Source: Halonotius sp046719765
GTDB taxonomy: Archaea; Halobacteriota; Halobacteria; Halobacteriales; Haloferacaceae
Assembly: GCF_046719765.1 (NCBI RefSeq)
Contig: NZ_JABEBY010000005.1
Coordinates: forward strand, 1 to 64,000
DNA: 64,000 bases
Reading direction: 5' to 3'
The position numbers were made by a program, and so were the translations under genes. Positions 8,023 through 17,380 of the stretch are shown one piece after another. The notes beneath the pieces are model-generated. The model had not been told where the DNA came from. It saw only the letters and a list, made by a program, of their open reading frames with translations, and ran no database searches. Each line of letters starts with the position of its first letter. Positions within the stretch are counted from its first letter, which is position 1.

Positions 8023-9072
8023 ATGAAAGGTGATGATCGCCAGATCCGCCGGAAAGCCCAGCAGTTGGGTTCTTCAACATTGGCGGTGACGGTGCCGGCC
8101 GAGTGGGCCCACCGCCATGATCTCATGAAAGGTGATGAGCTGATCGTCCAGCGCGACGAAAACGGCAACTCGCTGCTTGTGACGCCAGCCCAACCCGCGC
8201 TGACCGAGACCGAAACGACGATCTCCGCCGATACGATGAGTGCCGACGCGCTCTCGCGGGCGGTTGTCACCCAGTATGTGCTCGGTCGCGGGTTCATCCG
8301 GATCGAAGCCGACGAGGCCCTCACCGCCGCACAGTACGACGCCGTCCTCGATGCCGAACGCCGGCTGATGGGGTTGGGGATCGTCGAGGAGTCGGCAACT
8401 CACATCACGATCCGGTGTTCGGTCGATCCCGACGACTTCGATCTGCCGACGCTGTTCGGGCGGCTGGGTCGCACCGAGGCAACGATCCGCTCAAGCGCGG
8501 TCGACGCGCTGTTGGCGGCCGACCCCGAGGCGGCCCGCCGGGCACAGGATCGGAGCCCGCAGCTCGAAAAGCTGTTTTCGCTGTTCCTGCGGCTCGTGTT
8601 TACGACCTACCGGAACCCCCAGCTCAACCAGGCCGTCGGCGTCGGGTCGGGGTTCCCGCTGATCGGCTACCGGTCGGCGGCCCAGGATATCGCCCTGATG
8701 GCCGGGATCGCCGACGAGATCGCCACGATCGCCGCCGAGGAGATAACCGAGCCGCTTGACAACGAGGTCGCCGAGGGGATCACATCGGTACATGAGGCTC
8801 TCGATGCGGCCGCTGAGACCGTCAGGGACGCCGTTATCGACCCGGAGTACAGCCAGGTAACAACAGCCCGCGAGAAACTCACACGGTTTGATACCGCCTC
8901 GACAGCCGCCATCGACCACCTGGAAGCCGCCCGACCGGAGCCGCTACTCGCGCTCCACCGGTGTCATCTGCTCTTCGAGCGGAGCGCGCGCCACACCGGG
9001 GACACCCTCGATGTGGCAACACATCTCGCCTTCCGGGAGAGCCCGGATGTCGTCACCCAGAACGGTCATTAA
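8023..9072 (+). CDS. AbrB-PhoU domain regulator
   Basis: The 349-aa protein has an N-terminal SpoVT/AbrB-like DNA-binding domain (GSSTLAVTVPAEWAHRHDL...GDELIV, residues 15-50) and a C-terminal helical PhoU-like region (about 110-340). Such fusions are common in haloarchaea and are annotated as phosphate-uptake regulators, though PhoU-like domains also serve other transport systems. No Pst genes lie nearby; its neighbours are an SSF symporter and a ureohydrolase. A TATA-like GTTTATACA near 7950 supports a separate promoter. Confidence 0.82.
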   Translation: MKGDDRQIRRKAQQLGSSTLAVTVPAEWAHRHDLMKGDELIVQRDENGNSLLVTPAQPALTETETTISADTMSADALSRAVVTQYVLGRGFIRIEADEALTAAQYDAVLDAERRLMGLGIVEESATHITIRCSVDPDDFDLPTLFGRLGRTEATIRSSAVDALLAADPEAARRAQDRSPQLEKLFSLFLRLVFTTYRNPQLNQAVGVGSGFPLIGYRSAAQDIALMAGIADEIATIAAEEITEPLDNEVAEGITSVHEALDAAAETVRDAVIDPEYSQVTTAREKLTRFDTASTAAIDHLEAARPEPLLALHRCHLLFERSARHTGDTLDVATHLAFRESPDVVTQNGH

Positions 9073-9225
9073 GGAATATAAGGTGCATCAAACTGTTCGA
9101 GTTTGCACCTAAACACCCCGATAGCTTGAACTTCATCCAAGAAACGCTTTAGTATGATCTGAATCTCCATCCGGGTGGGCAACAACGAGTCACCGCAGGC
9201 TCGGGATTGCACGAGATAACAACCT

Positions 9226-10332
9226 ATGACAGACGACCGATCAGGCGAAGACATCTACGGCGATCAGTACAAGGAATCAAACGAACCCATCTTCAGCGGC
9301 ATCCCAACCTTCCTCAAACTCCCCGAGGTTGACCGCGACGAGTTGGCTGAGGAGGACGTCGACATCGGCATCATCGGCGCGCCGCTGGATACGGCGACAA
9401 CGATCCGTCCCGGCACCCGCTACGGGCCGCGTGCAGTGCGCGCAGCCTCGACAGTGCCCTCGCCGCCATACGAGCACTTCAACATCGAAACCGGCGTCGA
9501 CCCCTTCGACACCTTCAGCGTCGCCGACACCGGCGATGCGGCGGTCTCACCCGGCGACACCCGCCAGAGCCAGCTCAACATCGAGGACGCCGTCTACGAG
9601 ATCAGCGAGCAGGCAACGCCGATCGTCATCGGCGGCGACCACTCGATCTCCTACCCCGACATCAAGGGATGGGCCGAGGCCAACGATTACGACGACATCG
9701 GCCTCATCCACTTCGACTGCCACGCCGACACCGGCGACGACGGGCTGACCGGCTTCGAGTACGACCACGGCGCGTGGGTCAAGCGGGTCTTCGATGAGGG
9801 GATCATGGACGGCGAGAACTACACCCTGATCGGCCCGCGTGGCTTCTGGCCCGGTCCGGACACCTACGAGGAGATGCGCGAAGCGGATATGAAATGGTAC
9901 ACCTCGATGGAGGTCGGCAACATGGATCTCGACGAGATCGTCGCCGACGCCGTCCAGCGGGCGACCGACGGCACCGACGCGGTGTGGGTCTCCTTCGATG
10001 TTGACGTGATGGAACCCGCCTACGCGCCCGGCACCGGCGAGCCAGAGCCTGGTGGACTGATCCCCCGGGAGGCGATCTACATGGTGCGTGAGGTCGTCAA
10101 GGCCCTCGATCCCGAGGACTTCGGCTTCGATATCGTCGAGGTCTCGCCGGCCTACGACACCAGCGACACCAACTCCTACAACGGCGGCGTCACCAGCGGG
10201 CTCGCCAACCGCCTCATCATCGAGGTGATGGGCAGTATGGCTCTCGCCGAGCAGGGGCTCGAAGAGGGCTCCCCGATCAAGCCGAAAGAACCGCTCGGCC
10301 CGACCGAGTCGCCGCAGGCAGCCGACGACTGA
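9226..10332 (+). CDS. agmatinase/arginase family ureohydrolase
   Basis: The 368-aa protein carries all binuclear Mn motifs of the ureohydrolase fold: GGDHSISYPD, D-x-H-x-D in HFDCHADTGD, and SFDVDVMEPAYAPGTGEPEPGG. These enzymes hydrolyse guanidino compounds (agmatine, arginine, guanidinobutyrate) to urea. The C-H-A-D variant and V-M-E-P instead of V-x-D-P mark it as divergent from classic SpeB, so the substrate is uncertain. It is longer than typical SpeB (about 300 aa). The 153-bp upstream region has TATA-like CTTTAGTA near 9147. Confidence 0.85.
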   Translation: MTDDRSGEDIYGDQYKESNEPIFSGIPTFLKLPEVDRDELAEEDVDIGIIGAPLDTATTIRPGTRYGPRAVRAASTVPSPPYEHFNIETGVDPFDTFSVADTGDAAVSPGDTRQSQLNIEDAVYEISEQATPIVIGGDHSISYPDIKGWAEANDYDDIGLIHFDCHADTGDDGLTGFEYDHGAWVKRVFDEGIMDGENYTLIGPRGFWPGPDTYEEMREADMKWYTSMEVGNMDLDEIVADAVQRATDGTDAVWVSFDVDVMEPAYAPGTGEPEPGGLIPREAIYMVREVVKALDPEDFGFDIVEVSPAYDTSDTNSYNGGVTSGLANRLIIEVMGSMALAEQGLEEGSPIKPKEPLGPTESPQAADD

Positions 10333-10350
10333 TCGGCAACAGCCGCCATC

Positions 10351-11376
10351 CTACAGCCTTTTTATCGCCGCAACTGCGTCGTCCAGCGGTGGCGCGTCAA
10401 ACCATGCGGTGCCGGTGTAGGCGTTGGCACCCGCGGTGTACATATCGGCAACCGCCGTCAGCACCGAATCCGGCAGCGAGATCGGATCGATCGCACAGAG
10501 CGGCCGCCAGTCCGCGCCGTCGGCGTCGGCGACGTTTTCCTTCGCCGCGGCGACAGCCTCGACCCACTCGGGCTGTTCGCGTTTGTAGTACTGCCGGATC
10601 ACCTCCTTCGAAAGTTGGTGACCGTCCACCGAAAACCGGTTTTCGTCGAAGGTGCCGACCACGTCGGCGACGCGAACCTCGCCATCGGCGTAGAGGCACT
10701 CGATCTTGCCGTCCTCGTGGGTGAAGCCGGCGTCGGCCGCCTGCTCGTTCAACAGCTCGTTGACCGACAGCGCGATCGATTCGAGGGAATCGATGTCGGC
10801 GATGCCGGCTATTTCGTCGGCTTCGTCGCGGCTGAGATACCGATCCTGTTCCTCGTACTTGGTCGAAAACTCAACAACAGGCTCGGGCAGTGCGACCTTC
10901 TCGTCGGGCCACTCGTCGCTATCGAGGCCGTACTCGCGGGGCTCACCGCGCTTCCGGAGGCTGGAGCCGACCGGGACGGTGTTGCGGAAGACGATCTCCA
11001 GTGGGATCAGGAAATGGTCGCCAACGGCGTCGTGGTAGGCGTCGTAGTCGTATCCCGTCCGGCTGTCGTACGGGAGGTCGGGCACCTGTGTAAGCTGGAT
11101 CGCCATCTCGGTCGGCGGGGTCTCACAGTCAGCCAACTCGACGACCGCGCCGTCGCTGTCGACGACACCCTCGTAGTGGGTCGACACACCGGCGTCGGCG
11201 AGGCGGTCGAAGTTGAACGCACCCATCGTACAGAGACTAGCTCCCTTCTCTGGAATCGCATCGGGCATCTGTCCCCAATCAAAAACGGAGTAGGCGTCGG
11301 TGAACACGAACCGGCCCGCGCCGAGGTCGCTGTCGGTGGGCTCGCGGTCGACCCGAAACTCCTTGACGCTGGTCAT
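10351..11376 (-). CDS. purC: SAICAR synthetase
   Basis: The 341-aa product condenses CAIR with aspartate using ATP in de novo purine synthesis. Family motifs include GAGRFVFTDAYSVFDWGQMPD near the N-terminus, IPLEIVFRNTVPVGSSLRKR, and DGKIECLYADGEVRVADVVGTFDENR (the SAICAR synthase signature region). It is longer than bacterial PurC (about 240 aa), as is usual in haloarchaea. Start MTSVKEFRVDREP was chosen because the ten upstream codons are not protein-like. It is convergent with the agmatinase gene and divergent from cofH. Confidence 0.92.
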   Translation of the reverse strand: MTSVKEFRVDREPTDSDLGAGRFVFTDAYSVFDWGQMPDAIPEKGASLCTMGAFNFDRLADAGVSTHYEGVVDSDGAVVELADCETPPTEMAIQLTQVPDLPYDSRTGYDYDAYHDAVGDHFLIPLEIVFRNTVPVGSSLRKRGEPREYGLDSDEWPDEKVALPEPVVEFSTKYEEQDRYLSRDEADEIAGIADIDSLESIALSVNELLNEQAADAGFTHEDGKIECLYADGEVRVADVVGTFDENRFSVDGHQLSKEVIRQYYKREQPEWVEAVAAAKENVADADGADWRPLCAIDPISLPDSVLTAVADMYTAGANAYTGTAWFDAPPLDDAVAAIKRL

Positions 11377-11478
11377 GCTCCAACCGGCGGCGGCCACGCC
11401 TATCAAGCTTTCAGTTCGCCGTCTCGTCGCGCCGATCGTAAGGTTCCGGTGCCGGTGGCGACCGCCGCGACCGACCGC

Positions 11479-11485
11479 TTTTTAG
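11479..11485 (+). promoter_or_regulatory. TATA box of cofH
   Basis: TTTTTAG lies about 26 nt before the cofH ATG at 11509, giving the leaderless arrangement common in haloarchaea. Confidence 0.55.
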
Positions 11486-11508
11486 TCGGCACGACCCACC
11501 GTCCGGTA

Positions 11509-12906
11509 ATGAGCCGCCGGTCGGCCGCCGACCTCAACGCCGCCGATATCAGCTTCGAGCACACCGCCGAGAGCGATCAGTCATTTGAGAACGCTCTCGC
11601 CAAGGCACGGGACGGCGACCGACTGACCGTCGACGACGCCGTCGAACTGCTGACCACCGGCACTGACCGCGACGGGATCAACCACGAGCGCAAGGAGGCC
11701 GTCCTCGAACTCGCCGACCGCCGACGGGCCGAGGAGGTCGGCGACGACGTAACCTTCGTCGCCAACCTCAACAACAACGTCACCACCGCCTGCAACGTGG
11801 GCTGTCTGTTCTGCAATTTCAAGGATACAGCCCACCAGTTCGAGGCCGACCACGAGGCCGACCATGCCGGCTTCACGAAAACGCCCGCCGACTCCCGCCG
11901 GATCGTCGACGACGCCCTCGATCTGGGGATCTCGGAGGTCTGTTCGGTCTCGGGGCTCCACCCCGCCTTCGCCCTCAACGACGAGCACCACGAGATCCTC
12001 GCGGGCTACGACGAACCGGCCCGCGCGGTGAACTACAAGCCACCAGCCGTCTACGCAACCGATCCCGGCACCTACACTGAACAGATCGACGCCATGTCGG
12101 TCGATGGGGTGCACGTCCACTCGATGACCCCCGAGGAGGCCTACCACGCCCGCCGCGGCACCGACTGGAGCTACGAAGAGGTCTACCGCCGATTACGCAC
12201 CGCTGGCCTCAACTCCGCACCCGGCACAGCCGCCGAGATCCTCGTCGAGGAGGTTCGTGATGTGATCTGTCCGGGAAAGATCAGCAGCGACGAGTGGATC
12301 GAGGCGATGGAGGGTGCGATGGCCGCCGGACTCGATACAACGGCGACGATCATGTACGGCCACGTCGACAACGCCATGCATCGGGCGATGCACCTCAAAC
12401 GCGTCCGCGACCTCCAGGATCGCACCGGCGGGATTCGGGAGTTCGTGCCCCTCTCATTCGTCCACCAGAACACACCACTGTACGAACATGGCGTCGTCGA
12501 CGGCGGCGCGAGCGACGCCGAAGACGAGTTGATGATCGCGGTCTCGCGGCTCTTTTTCGACAACATCGACAACATCCAAAGCTCATGGGTCAAATACGGC
12601 GATTCGAAGGGGCTCAAACTCCTGAACTGCGGTGCGAACGACTTTATGGGGACGATCCTCTCCGAGGAGATCACCAAACGGGCCGGCGGGAGCTACGGCG
12701 AGTTCCGGGGTGTCGGCGACTACGTCGAGATGATCGCGGCGATCGGCCGCCGCCCCGTCGAGCGCTCGACCGACTACCGAACGAAACGGCCGATCAGCGT
12801 CACAGACGAAGACGACGCCAAGTATGGCCCAACGCTCGGACCGCGGGCCGACGGGACACCGATGCTCCAGCCAGCCGACGAGGATCGCATCGCCGCCGAC
12901 GACTGA
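11509..12906 (+). CDS. cofH: FO synthase subunit 2 (CofH)
   Basis: The 465-aa radical SAM enzyme couples 5-amino-6-ribitylaminouracil to the tyrosine-derived hydroxybenzyl fragment, the first half of FO (F420 chromophore) synthesis. The 4Fe-4S cluster motif is C95-x3-C99-x2-C102 (CNVGCLFCNF). The long open frame upstream of 11509 is only antisense to purC; the ATG at 11509 is set by the TATA spacing and by the family start. cofG and cofC lie convergently just downstream. Confidence 0.95.
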   Translation: MSRRSAADLNAADISFEHTAESDQSFENALAKARDGDRLTVDDAVELLTTGTDRDGINHERKEAVLELADRRRAEEVGDDVTFVANLNNNVTTACNVGCLFCNFKDTAHQFEADHEADHAGFTKTPADSRRIVDDALDLGISEVCSVSGLHPAFALNDEHHEILAGYDEPARAVNYKPPAVYATDPGTYTEQIDAMSVDGVHVHSMTPEEAYHARRGTDWSYEEVYRRLRTAGLNSAPGTAAEILVEEVRDVICPGKISSDEWIEAMEGAMAAGLDTTATIMYGHVDNAMHRAMHLKRVRDLQDRTGGIREFVPLSFVHQNTPLYEHGVVDGGASDAEDELMIAVSRLFFDNIDNIQSSWVKYGDSKGLKLLNCGANDFMGTILSEEITKRAGGSYGEFRGVGDYVEMIAAIGRRPVERSTDYRTKRPISVTDEDDAKYGPTLGPRADGTPMLQPADEDRIAADD

Positions 12907-12950
12907 AACCGGACTGATGGCACGCAGCAGTTCCGTCGAATCCAGGGGAC

Positions 12951-14123
12951 TCAGGGCTGTGTCACCGGGTGTCGGTGCCGGCCGGCGACAGCACGATACC
13001 GACGACCAGCAGCGGTGTCGGTGGTTACTGCCGACTGAATCCGCGACGACAGCCACGCGTCATTGTCGGCGGCGGTATCGACAGGATCGGCTGCGGGCGC
13101 AACATCATCACGGCGAACCGCCGCCGGGAGATACCGATCGTACACCGGGAGCCGCTCGTACAGCGGCAGGCCCGCGTCGTCAGCGATCGCGTTGAGTTCG
13201 TTGAGGGCGGGCCAGGCGTAGTCCGGATTGATGTAGTCATCTGTCACCGGCGAAACCCCGCCGAGGTCGTCGACGCCGCAGTCGATCAGCTCGCCGGTCG
13301 GCGAGAGGTTTGGGGGAACTTGCACCGAGACCTCCTCTGGCAGGGCGGCCCGTGCCATCGCCACCGCCCGGCGCATCGTTGCGACAGAGGGCTGGTCGAA
13401 GTCCGATCGCTCGTTGGGTACGACATTCTGGATGATGACCTCCTGAATGTGGCCGTATCGCTCGTGGAGCTCACGGATCGCCAGCAGGCTCTCGGCGCGA
13501 TCCCGCCAGGTCTCGCCGATGCCGACGAGCAGGCCCGTCGTGAACGGCACGCCAGCACGACCCGCGGCGCGGATCGTGTTGAGTCGCTGGCCGGGGGTCT
13601 TCCGGCGGCTGCCGCTGTGGGCGTCGACATCGGCTGTTGTTTCCAGCATGACGCCCATCGACGCGTTGACATCGCGGAGGGTGTGGAACTCCGATTCGGT
13701 GATGTCGCCGGGGTTGGAGTGTGGGAGCAGACCCTCGTCAAGCGCGATCTCACAGGCCGCAGAGAGGTAGTCAATAATCGAATCGTACCCCCACTCATCG
13801 AGCTGGCGGTGGATCTCAGTGTAGCGGTCATCGGGCTTGTCGCCAAAGGTGAACAGCGCCTCGGTACAGCCGGCGTCGACGCCGGTTTCGACGACATCGC
13901 GGATCGCCTCCGGCGACATGAGCGTCGCCTCGCCTGGCACGTCATAGTAGGTGCAGTAGCTACAGGTGTACCGACAGGCGGTCGTCAGCGGGACGAAGAC
14001 ATTGCGCGAGAAGGTGAGCTCGGCCGGTGGCTCGACATCGTTCGGCTCGACAGCTAGCAGGTCGTCGACGGCCGACTCGTCGACCGCGATCTCGATGTCG
14101 TAGTCGTCGGCCGCCGGGAACAT
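12951..14123 (-). CDS. cofG: FO synthase subunit 1 (CofG)
   Basis: The 390-aa radical SAM enzyme completes formation of 7,8-didemethyl-8-hydroxy-5-deazariboflavin. The cluster motif is C50-x3-C54-x2-C57 (CRYTCSYCTY), followed by EALFTFGDKP and the SAM-domain barrel. The start MFPAADDYDIEI is preferred; the 45 codons upstream are Gly/Arg-rich and not family-like. It lies 64 nt downstream of cofC on the same strand, probably in one operon. Confidence 0.95.
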   Translation of the reverse strand: MFPAADDYDIEIAVDESAVDDLLAVEPNDVEPPAELTFSRNVFVPLTTACRYTCSYCTYYDVPGEATLMSPEAIRDVVETGVDAGCTEALFTFGDKPDDRYTEIHRQLDEWGYDSIIDYLSAACEIALDEGLLPHSNPGDITESEFHTLRDVNASMGVMLETTADVDAHSGSRRKTPGQRLNTIRAAGRAGVPFTTGLLVGIGETWRDRAESLLAIRELHERYGHIQEVIIQNVVPNERSDFDQPSVATMRRAVAMARAALPEEVSVQVPPNLSPTGELIDCGVDDLGGVSPVTDDYINPDYAWPALNELNAIADDAGLPLYERLPVYDRYLPAAVRRDDVAPAADPVDTAADNDAWLSSRIQSAVTTDTAAGRRYRAVAGRHRHPVTQP

Positions 14124-14187
14124 ACCGAGGGTCGGGGCGGGGGCCGCAAAAACCGCTCGGCTGCGGTCAGCCCCGCCGCCGCCCCGC

Positions 14188-14844
14188 TCACGACCGCCGA
14201 ACCCCAACCCGCCCATCACCCGTATCGAGTTCGACGCCGGCGTCGATGAGCCACTCACGGGCTGGGCCGTCGCCGTGAATCAGCACCTCGGCGAGGTCGC
14301 CCGGCTCGTCGATATCGGTTGCGAGCTGGCGGGAGTCGACGACGCTAACGGTCGCATCGAGATCGGCGGCGGCCGCACGGTGATCGAGATACGACGCGCC
14401 GTGGTAGTCGACCCGAAACGCCGGCTCCCGAACGACAAGCGCGTTCGTCCCGCCGCCGAGCCCGGGTGCGATGGCGATATCGGCGTCGTTGCCAGCGTCG
14501 TCGCTGGCGGCGATGAGTCGGCGGATGCTCTCTGGCGTTGCCAGCGGGAGGTCGGCCATCACGATCAGCGTCGGCGTCTCGGCGGCCAGCTGGTCGTTGA
14601 CCGCGGCTGTCAGCGGGCGGTCGTCGACAACAACCGAGGTGTCCGGTGGCAGCGCGGGTTCGTCAAGCGTGGCCTCGTCGAGTGGGGCCGTCGCAAGCAC
14701 CGTCGTCTCGTGGCCGGCCTCGCGGAGTGTCGCACACACGGAGCGCAGCAGCACCCGCGCGAAGGCGGCACGTTCGTCGGCGGTAAGGACGCTATCGAGC
14801 CGTGTTTTCGGATCGACAGCGGCGAATGGGACAAGGCTACGCAT
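14188..14844 (-). CDS. cofC: 2-phospho-L-lactate guanylyltransferase (CofC)
   Basis: A 218-aa nucleotidyltransferase that activates 2-phospholactate (or phosphoenolpyruvate) with GTP for F420 side-chain synthesis. It starts MRSLVPFAAVDPKTRL, close to the family's VPxxxxxPKTRL, and has LIVMADLPLATPESI and IAIAPGLGGGTNAL as catalytic and nucleotide-binding regions. It sits between cetZ upstream and cofG downstream on the minus strand, an arrangement I recall from other haloarchaea. Confidence 0.93.
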   Translation of the reverse strand: MRSLVPFAAVDPKTRLDSVLTADERAAFARVLLRSVCATLREAGHETTVLATAPLDEATLDEPALPPDTSVVVDDRPLTAAVNDQLAAETPTLIVMADLPLATPESIRRLIAASDDAGNDADIAIAPGLGGGTNALVVREPAFRVDYHGASYLDHRAAAADLDATVSVVDSRQLATDIDEPGDLAEVLIHGDGPAREWLIDAGVELDTGDGRVGVRRS

Positions 14845-14883
14845 GGCTGAGGGGAGCGTCGAAAACGGAACCGCGAGGACGGC

Positions 14884-16062
14884 TCAGAACAGCGATTCGA
14901 GCTCGTCGCTGTCGTCGTTGACAAGCTCTTCGAGGTTGTCGTCGCTTTCCTGTTGGATGTTGTCGATGTTGTCTTGGGCCTCGATGGCGACCTGCTGGAG
15001 TTCCTTGATCCGGGGGACGTTTGTGACGCCCGACAGCAGGACAACACTGGAGACCCGGCCGGTGGCCTTCGTCGGGTAGTCGCCGCCGCGAACCTCCATG
15101 CTGCCGGTCTGCTCTTCGAGCCATTTCCGGCCGCGCTCGATTCCTTTCCGGTTGAGATAGTTCGGTGGGCCCGCAAGCACGACCAGTGCGCGTTCGGCCC
15201 CGTCGATCTCACAGGGCAGCGTCAGTCGCCCGAGTGCGGCCTTCCGCACGAGGCTGGTGATCCGGTTTGTCGTGTTGGCGGTGTCGAGGTCGTCGGTGCT
15301 GTCGTCACCGGTGAAACGCGACAGCAACCCTCCGGACGAGGAGACCTCAACCTCCTCTTCGGCAAAGCCGATCGTCGAAACGCCGCCACCGGACAGGGTG
15401 TTGATGATCTCCGAGGAGTCGACGACGCTTTCGGCGACCTCGTCGCCCTCGCCGACCTCACCAGCACCAAACAGGACGCCGAACCGGCGGACGATTTCGC
15501 TGTTGATCTCCGCGTAGCCGCCCTGGACGGATTCACCGGTTTTCCGCCAGGCGTCGTTGTCGAAGACCAGCAGGTTGTCGACCTCCCGGACGAACGTCTG
15601 GAAGGATCGGGCCGCGTTGAGCGTGTAGATCCCACCCTCGTCGCTACCCGGCAACACACCGAGGCCGTAGACCGGTTCGGTGTAGATCCGCTTGAGGTGT
15701 TTGGCGATGACCGGCGCGCCGCCGGAGCCGGTGCCGCCGCCGAGCCCGGCGACGATGAGGAAGGCGTCAACCTCGTGTACCGGGATGCTGTCGATCGCCG
15801 ACTGGATCTCGTCGATGTCCTCCTCGGCGATCTCCGCGCCGAGCTCGTTGTCCGCGCCGACACCGTGGCCTTTGACCCGTGACTGACCGATCAGGATGCG
15901 CTGATCCTCGGGGATCCGCTCTAACCCCATCAGGTCGGCCTTCGCGGAGTTGACCGCGACGGCCGCGCGGACGATGTTGGAGCCGGTCTCCTCGTCGTAC
16001 TGGAGGAACCTGTCAACGATCTTCCCACCGGCCTGTCCGAAGCCGATCATCGCGAGTTTCAT
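14884..16062 (-). CDS. cetZ1: tubulin-like protein CetZ
   Basis: A 392-aa GTPase with the tubulin/FtsZ signature GGGTGSGG (residues 108-115), an N-terminal GFGQAGGKIVDRF phosphate loop and the C-terminal tail expected of CetZ. CetZ1 controls rod-shape development and motility in Haloferax. The position next to cofC supports the CetZ1 assignment, because that neighbourhood holds cetZ1 in Haloferax as I remember it. A minus-strand TATA-like CTTTATCC lies near 16108-16115. Confidence 0.92.
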   Translation of the reverse strand: MKLAMIGFGQAGGKIVDRFLQYDEETGSNIVRAAVAVNSAKADLMGLERIPEDQRILIGQSRVKGHGVGADNELGAEIAEEDIDEIQSAIDSIPVHEVDAFLIVAGLGGGTGSGGAPVIAKHLKRIYTEPVYGLGVLPGSDEGGIYTLNAARSFQTFVREVDNLLVFDNDAWRKTGESVQGGYAEINSEIVRRFGVLFGAGEVGEGDEVAESVVDSSEIINTLSGGGVSTIGFAEEEVEVSSSGGLLSRFTGDDSTDDLDTANTTNRITSLVRKAALGRLTLPCEIDGAERALVVLAGPPNYLNRKGIERGRKWLEEQTGSMEVRGGDYPTKATGRVSSVVLLSGVTNVPRIKELQQVAIEAQDNIDNIQQESDDNLEELVNDDSDELESLF

Positions 16063-16122
16063 GTGGTACGCTCCCTCTCCATTATCGCAAGTAGAGCACG
16101 AAAAAACGGATAAAGCTTGTGG

Positions 16123-16227
16123 CTACGTCGCTTCGGCCGGAAGTTCCCGATTCGTGTGATTCTGTGTCGTGAGACAGCCACACACAGCCACTATAGCCGG
16201 ATAGACCGTCCAAAACGGCTGTTTCAT
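16123..16227 (-). CDS. possible 34-aa small protein (uncertain)
   Basis: Within the 294-bp gap between cetZ and the upstream epimerase gene, a minus-strand frame begins MKQPFWTVYPAIVAVCGC and runs 34 residues to a TAG. The N-terminus resembles a short signal or lipobox-like segment, but the frame could be chance. A palindromic TATA-like element at 16294-16313 lies about 70 nt upstream and could drive it. Confidence 0.18.
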   Translation of the reverse strand: MKQPFWTVYPAIVAVCGCLTTQNHTNRELPAEAT

Positions 16228-16293
16228 CGGTATTCGGTTCCGAGTAAGGATTTCAGCGATGGTGTCGGTCAACGCACAGTTTCGCTCGTTTTC

Positions 16294-16313
16294 CCCGGTA
16301 TATATACCTGGGC
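16294..16313. promoter_or_regulatory. palindromic TATA-like element
   Basis: CCCCGGTATATATACCTGGG is an almost perfect 20-bp inverted repeat (one mismatch) centred on TATATA. It lies in the intergenic region downstream of the epimerase gene and more than 230 bp upstream of cetZ, so it does not serve either gene in an obvious way. It could be a bidirectional promoter or an operator. Confidence 0.35.
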
Positions 16314-16356
16314 TGACATGGACTGCGATCGTTGTGCGTTCGGGCGACGAGCGGCG

Positions 16357-17256
16357 CTACACACCAAGATAGTCGGCGAGCGTCGTGAGATCAGCCTCAT
16401 CGACGCCGAAGGCACCGATATCGTTGTCGGCGGTCGTGTTGTCGAACTGCAGCGAGCGGTACTGATCGGCACCCATCGGGAACCCGGGAACCTTCCCGCC
16501 GAGCGTGAGACCGACCCCCGCAAGCGCCATCGGCACCGAGACGATCGAGATCGATTTGCCCTCAGCCTCGTAGACCATATTGGTGATCTCCCGGAGTGTC
16601 AGTTTATCGGGGCCGCCGAGTTCGTAGGTTTCGCCGACGTGAGCGTCGTCGGTGAGCGTCTCGGCCAGCATCCCGACGAGGTCGTCGACATAGATCGGCT
16701 GGAACCGGGTTTTGCCGCCGCCGGGCAGCGGGTAGACCGGCACGCCAGGTGCGAACATGCCTTTGAGCTTTTTTGTGAAGGAGACGAACTCGCCGCCCTC
16801 ACCGAAGACGACCGAGGGGCGGATGAGAACCCCATCGAGCTCCGAGTCGGTGACGTGGGCCTCAGCCTGCCCCTTCGCGCGGATGTAGGCGGTTGCCCCG
16901 TTGGGGTCAGCGCCAAGCGCGCTCAGTTGGACGAAGCGGTCGACACCGCCGGCCTCGGCGGCCCGCACGAGGTTTTCCGTGCCGTGGCGATGCACCTCGT
17001 CGTGCATCCTGTCGCCACCTTTCGGTTTGAACAGCGGCGAGAGCGCGACAAGGTTGACGACGGCGTCGTGGCCGTCGACGGCCGACTCGATGGAGTCGTA
17101 GGCGGTGACATCGCCGCTGACGGTCTCGACACCGTCCGGTACGGCGTCGCTGTCGGGGTTGCGCGCCAGTACGGTTATCTCGTGGCCAGCATCGAGCAGT
17201 TCGGGGACAAGGTGGCCCCCAATAAACCCGTTTCCGCCGGCGACTAAGACATGCAT
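16357..17256 (-). CDS. NAD(P)-binding epimerase-like protein (NDUFA9/atypical SDR type)
   Basis: The 299-aa protein begins with a Rossmann motif GGNGFIGGHLVPELL and contains GVDRFVQLSALGADP and VLIRPSVVFGEG, typical of atypical short-chain dehydrogenases related to complex I subunit NDUFA9. Function in haloarchaea is not established; such proteins often bind NADPH without clear catalysis. Start MHVLVAGGNGF is five codons inside the longest frame. It is divergent from tmk. Confidence 0.8.
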   Translation of the reverse strand: MHVLVAGGNGFIGGHLVPELLDAGHEITVLARNPDSDAVPDGVETVSGDVTAYDSIESAVDGHDAVVNLVALSPLFKPKGGDRMHDEVHRHGTENLVRAAEAGGVDRFVQLSALGADPNGATAYIRAKGQAEAHVTDSELDGVLIRPSVVFGEGGEFVSFTKKLKGMFAPGVPVYPLPGGGKTRFQPIYVDDLVGMLAETLTDDAHVGETYELGGPDKLTLREITNMVYEAEGKSISIVSVPMALAGVGLTLGGKVPGFPMGADQYRSLQFDNTTADNDIGAFGVDEADLTTLADYLGV

Positions 17257-17380
17257 ACCACATCTTATCACCGAACCGACCTAAAAGTAGCGTGTGCTCG
17301 TGGTGGGGCGGTCAGTGAGTGAACGCCACGATTGCACCGCGGAGCGAACGGTTGATACGTCGGCGCGCGGAGTGGCCTGT

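Noticed and set aside
10615..11508. In-frame 298-codon extension upstream of cofH
   Set aside because: It is antisense to purC, lacks radical SAM family sequence, and the TATA at 11479 fits the ATG at 11509.
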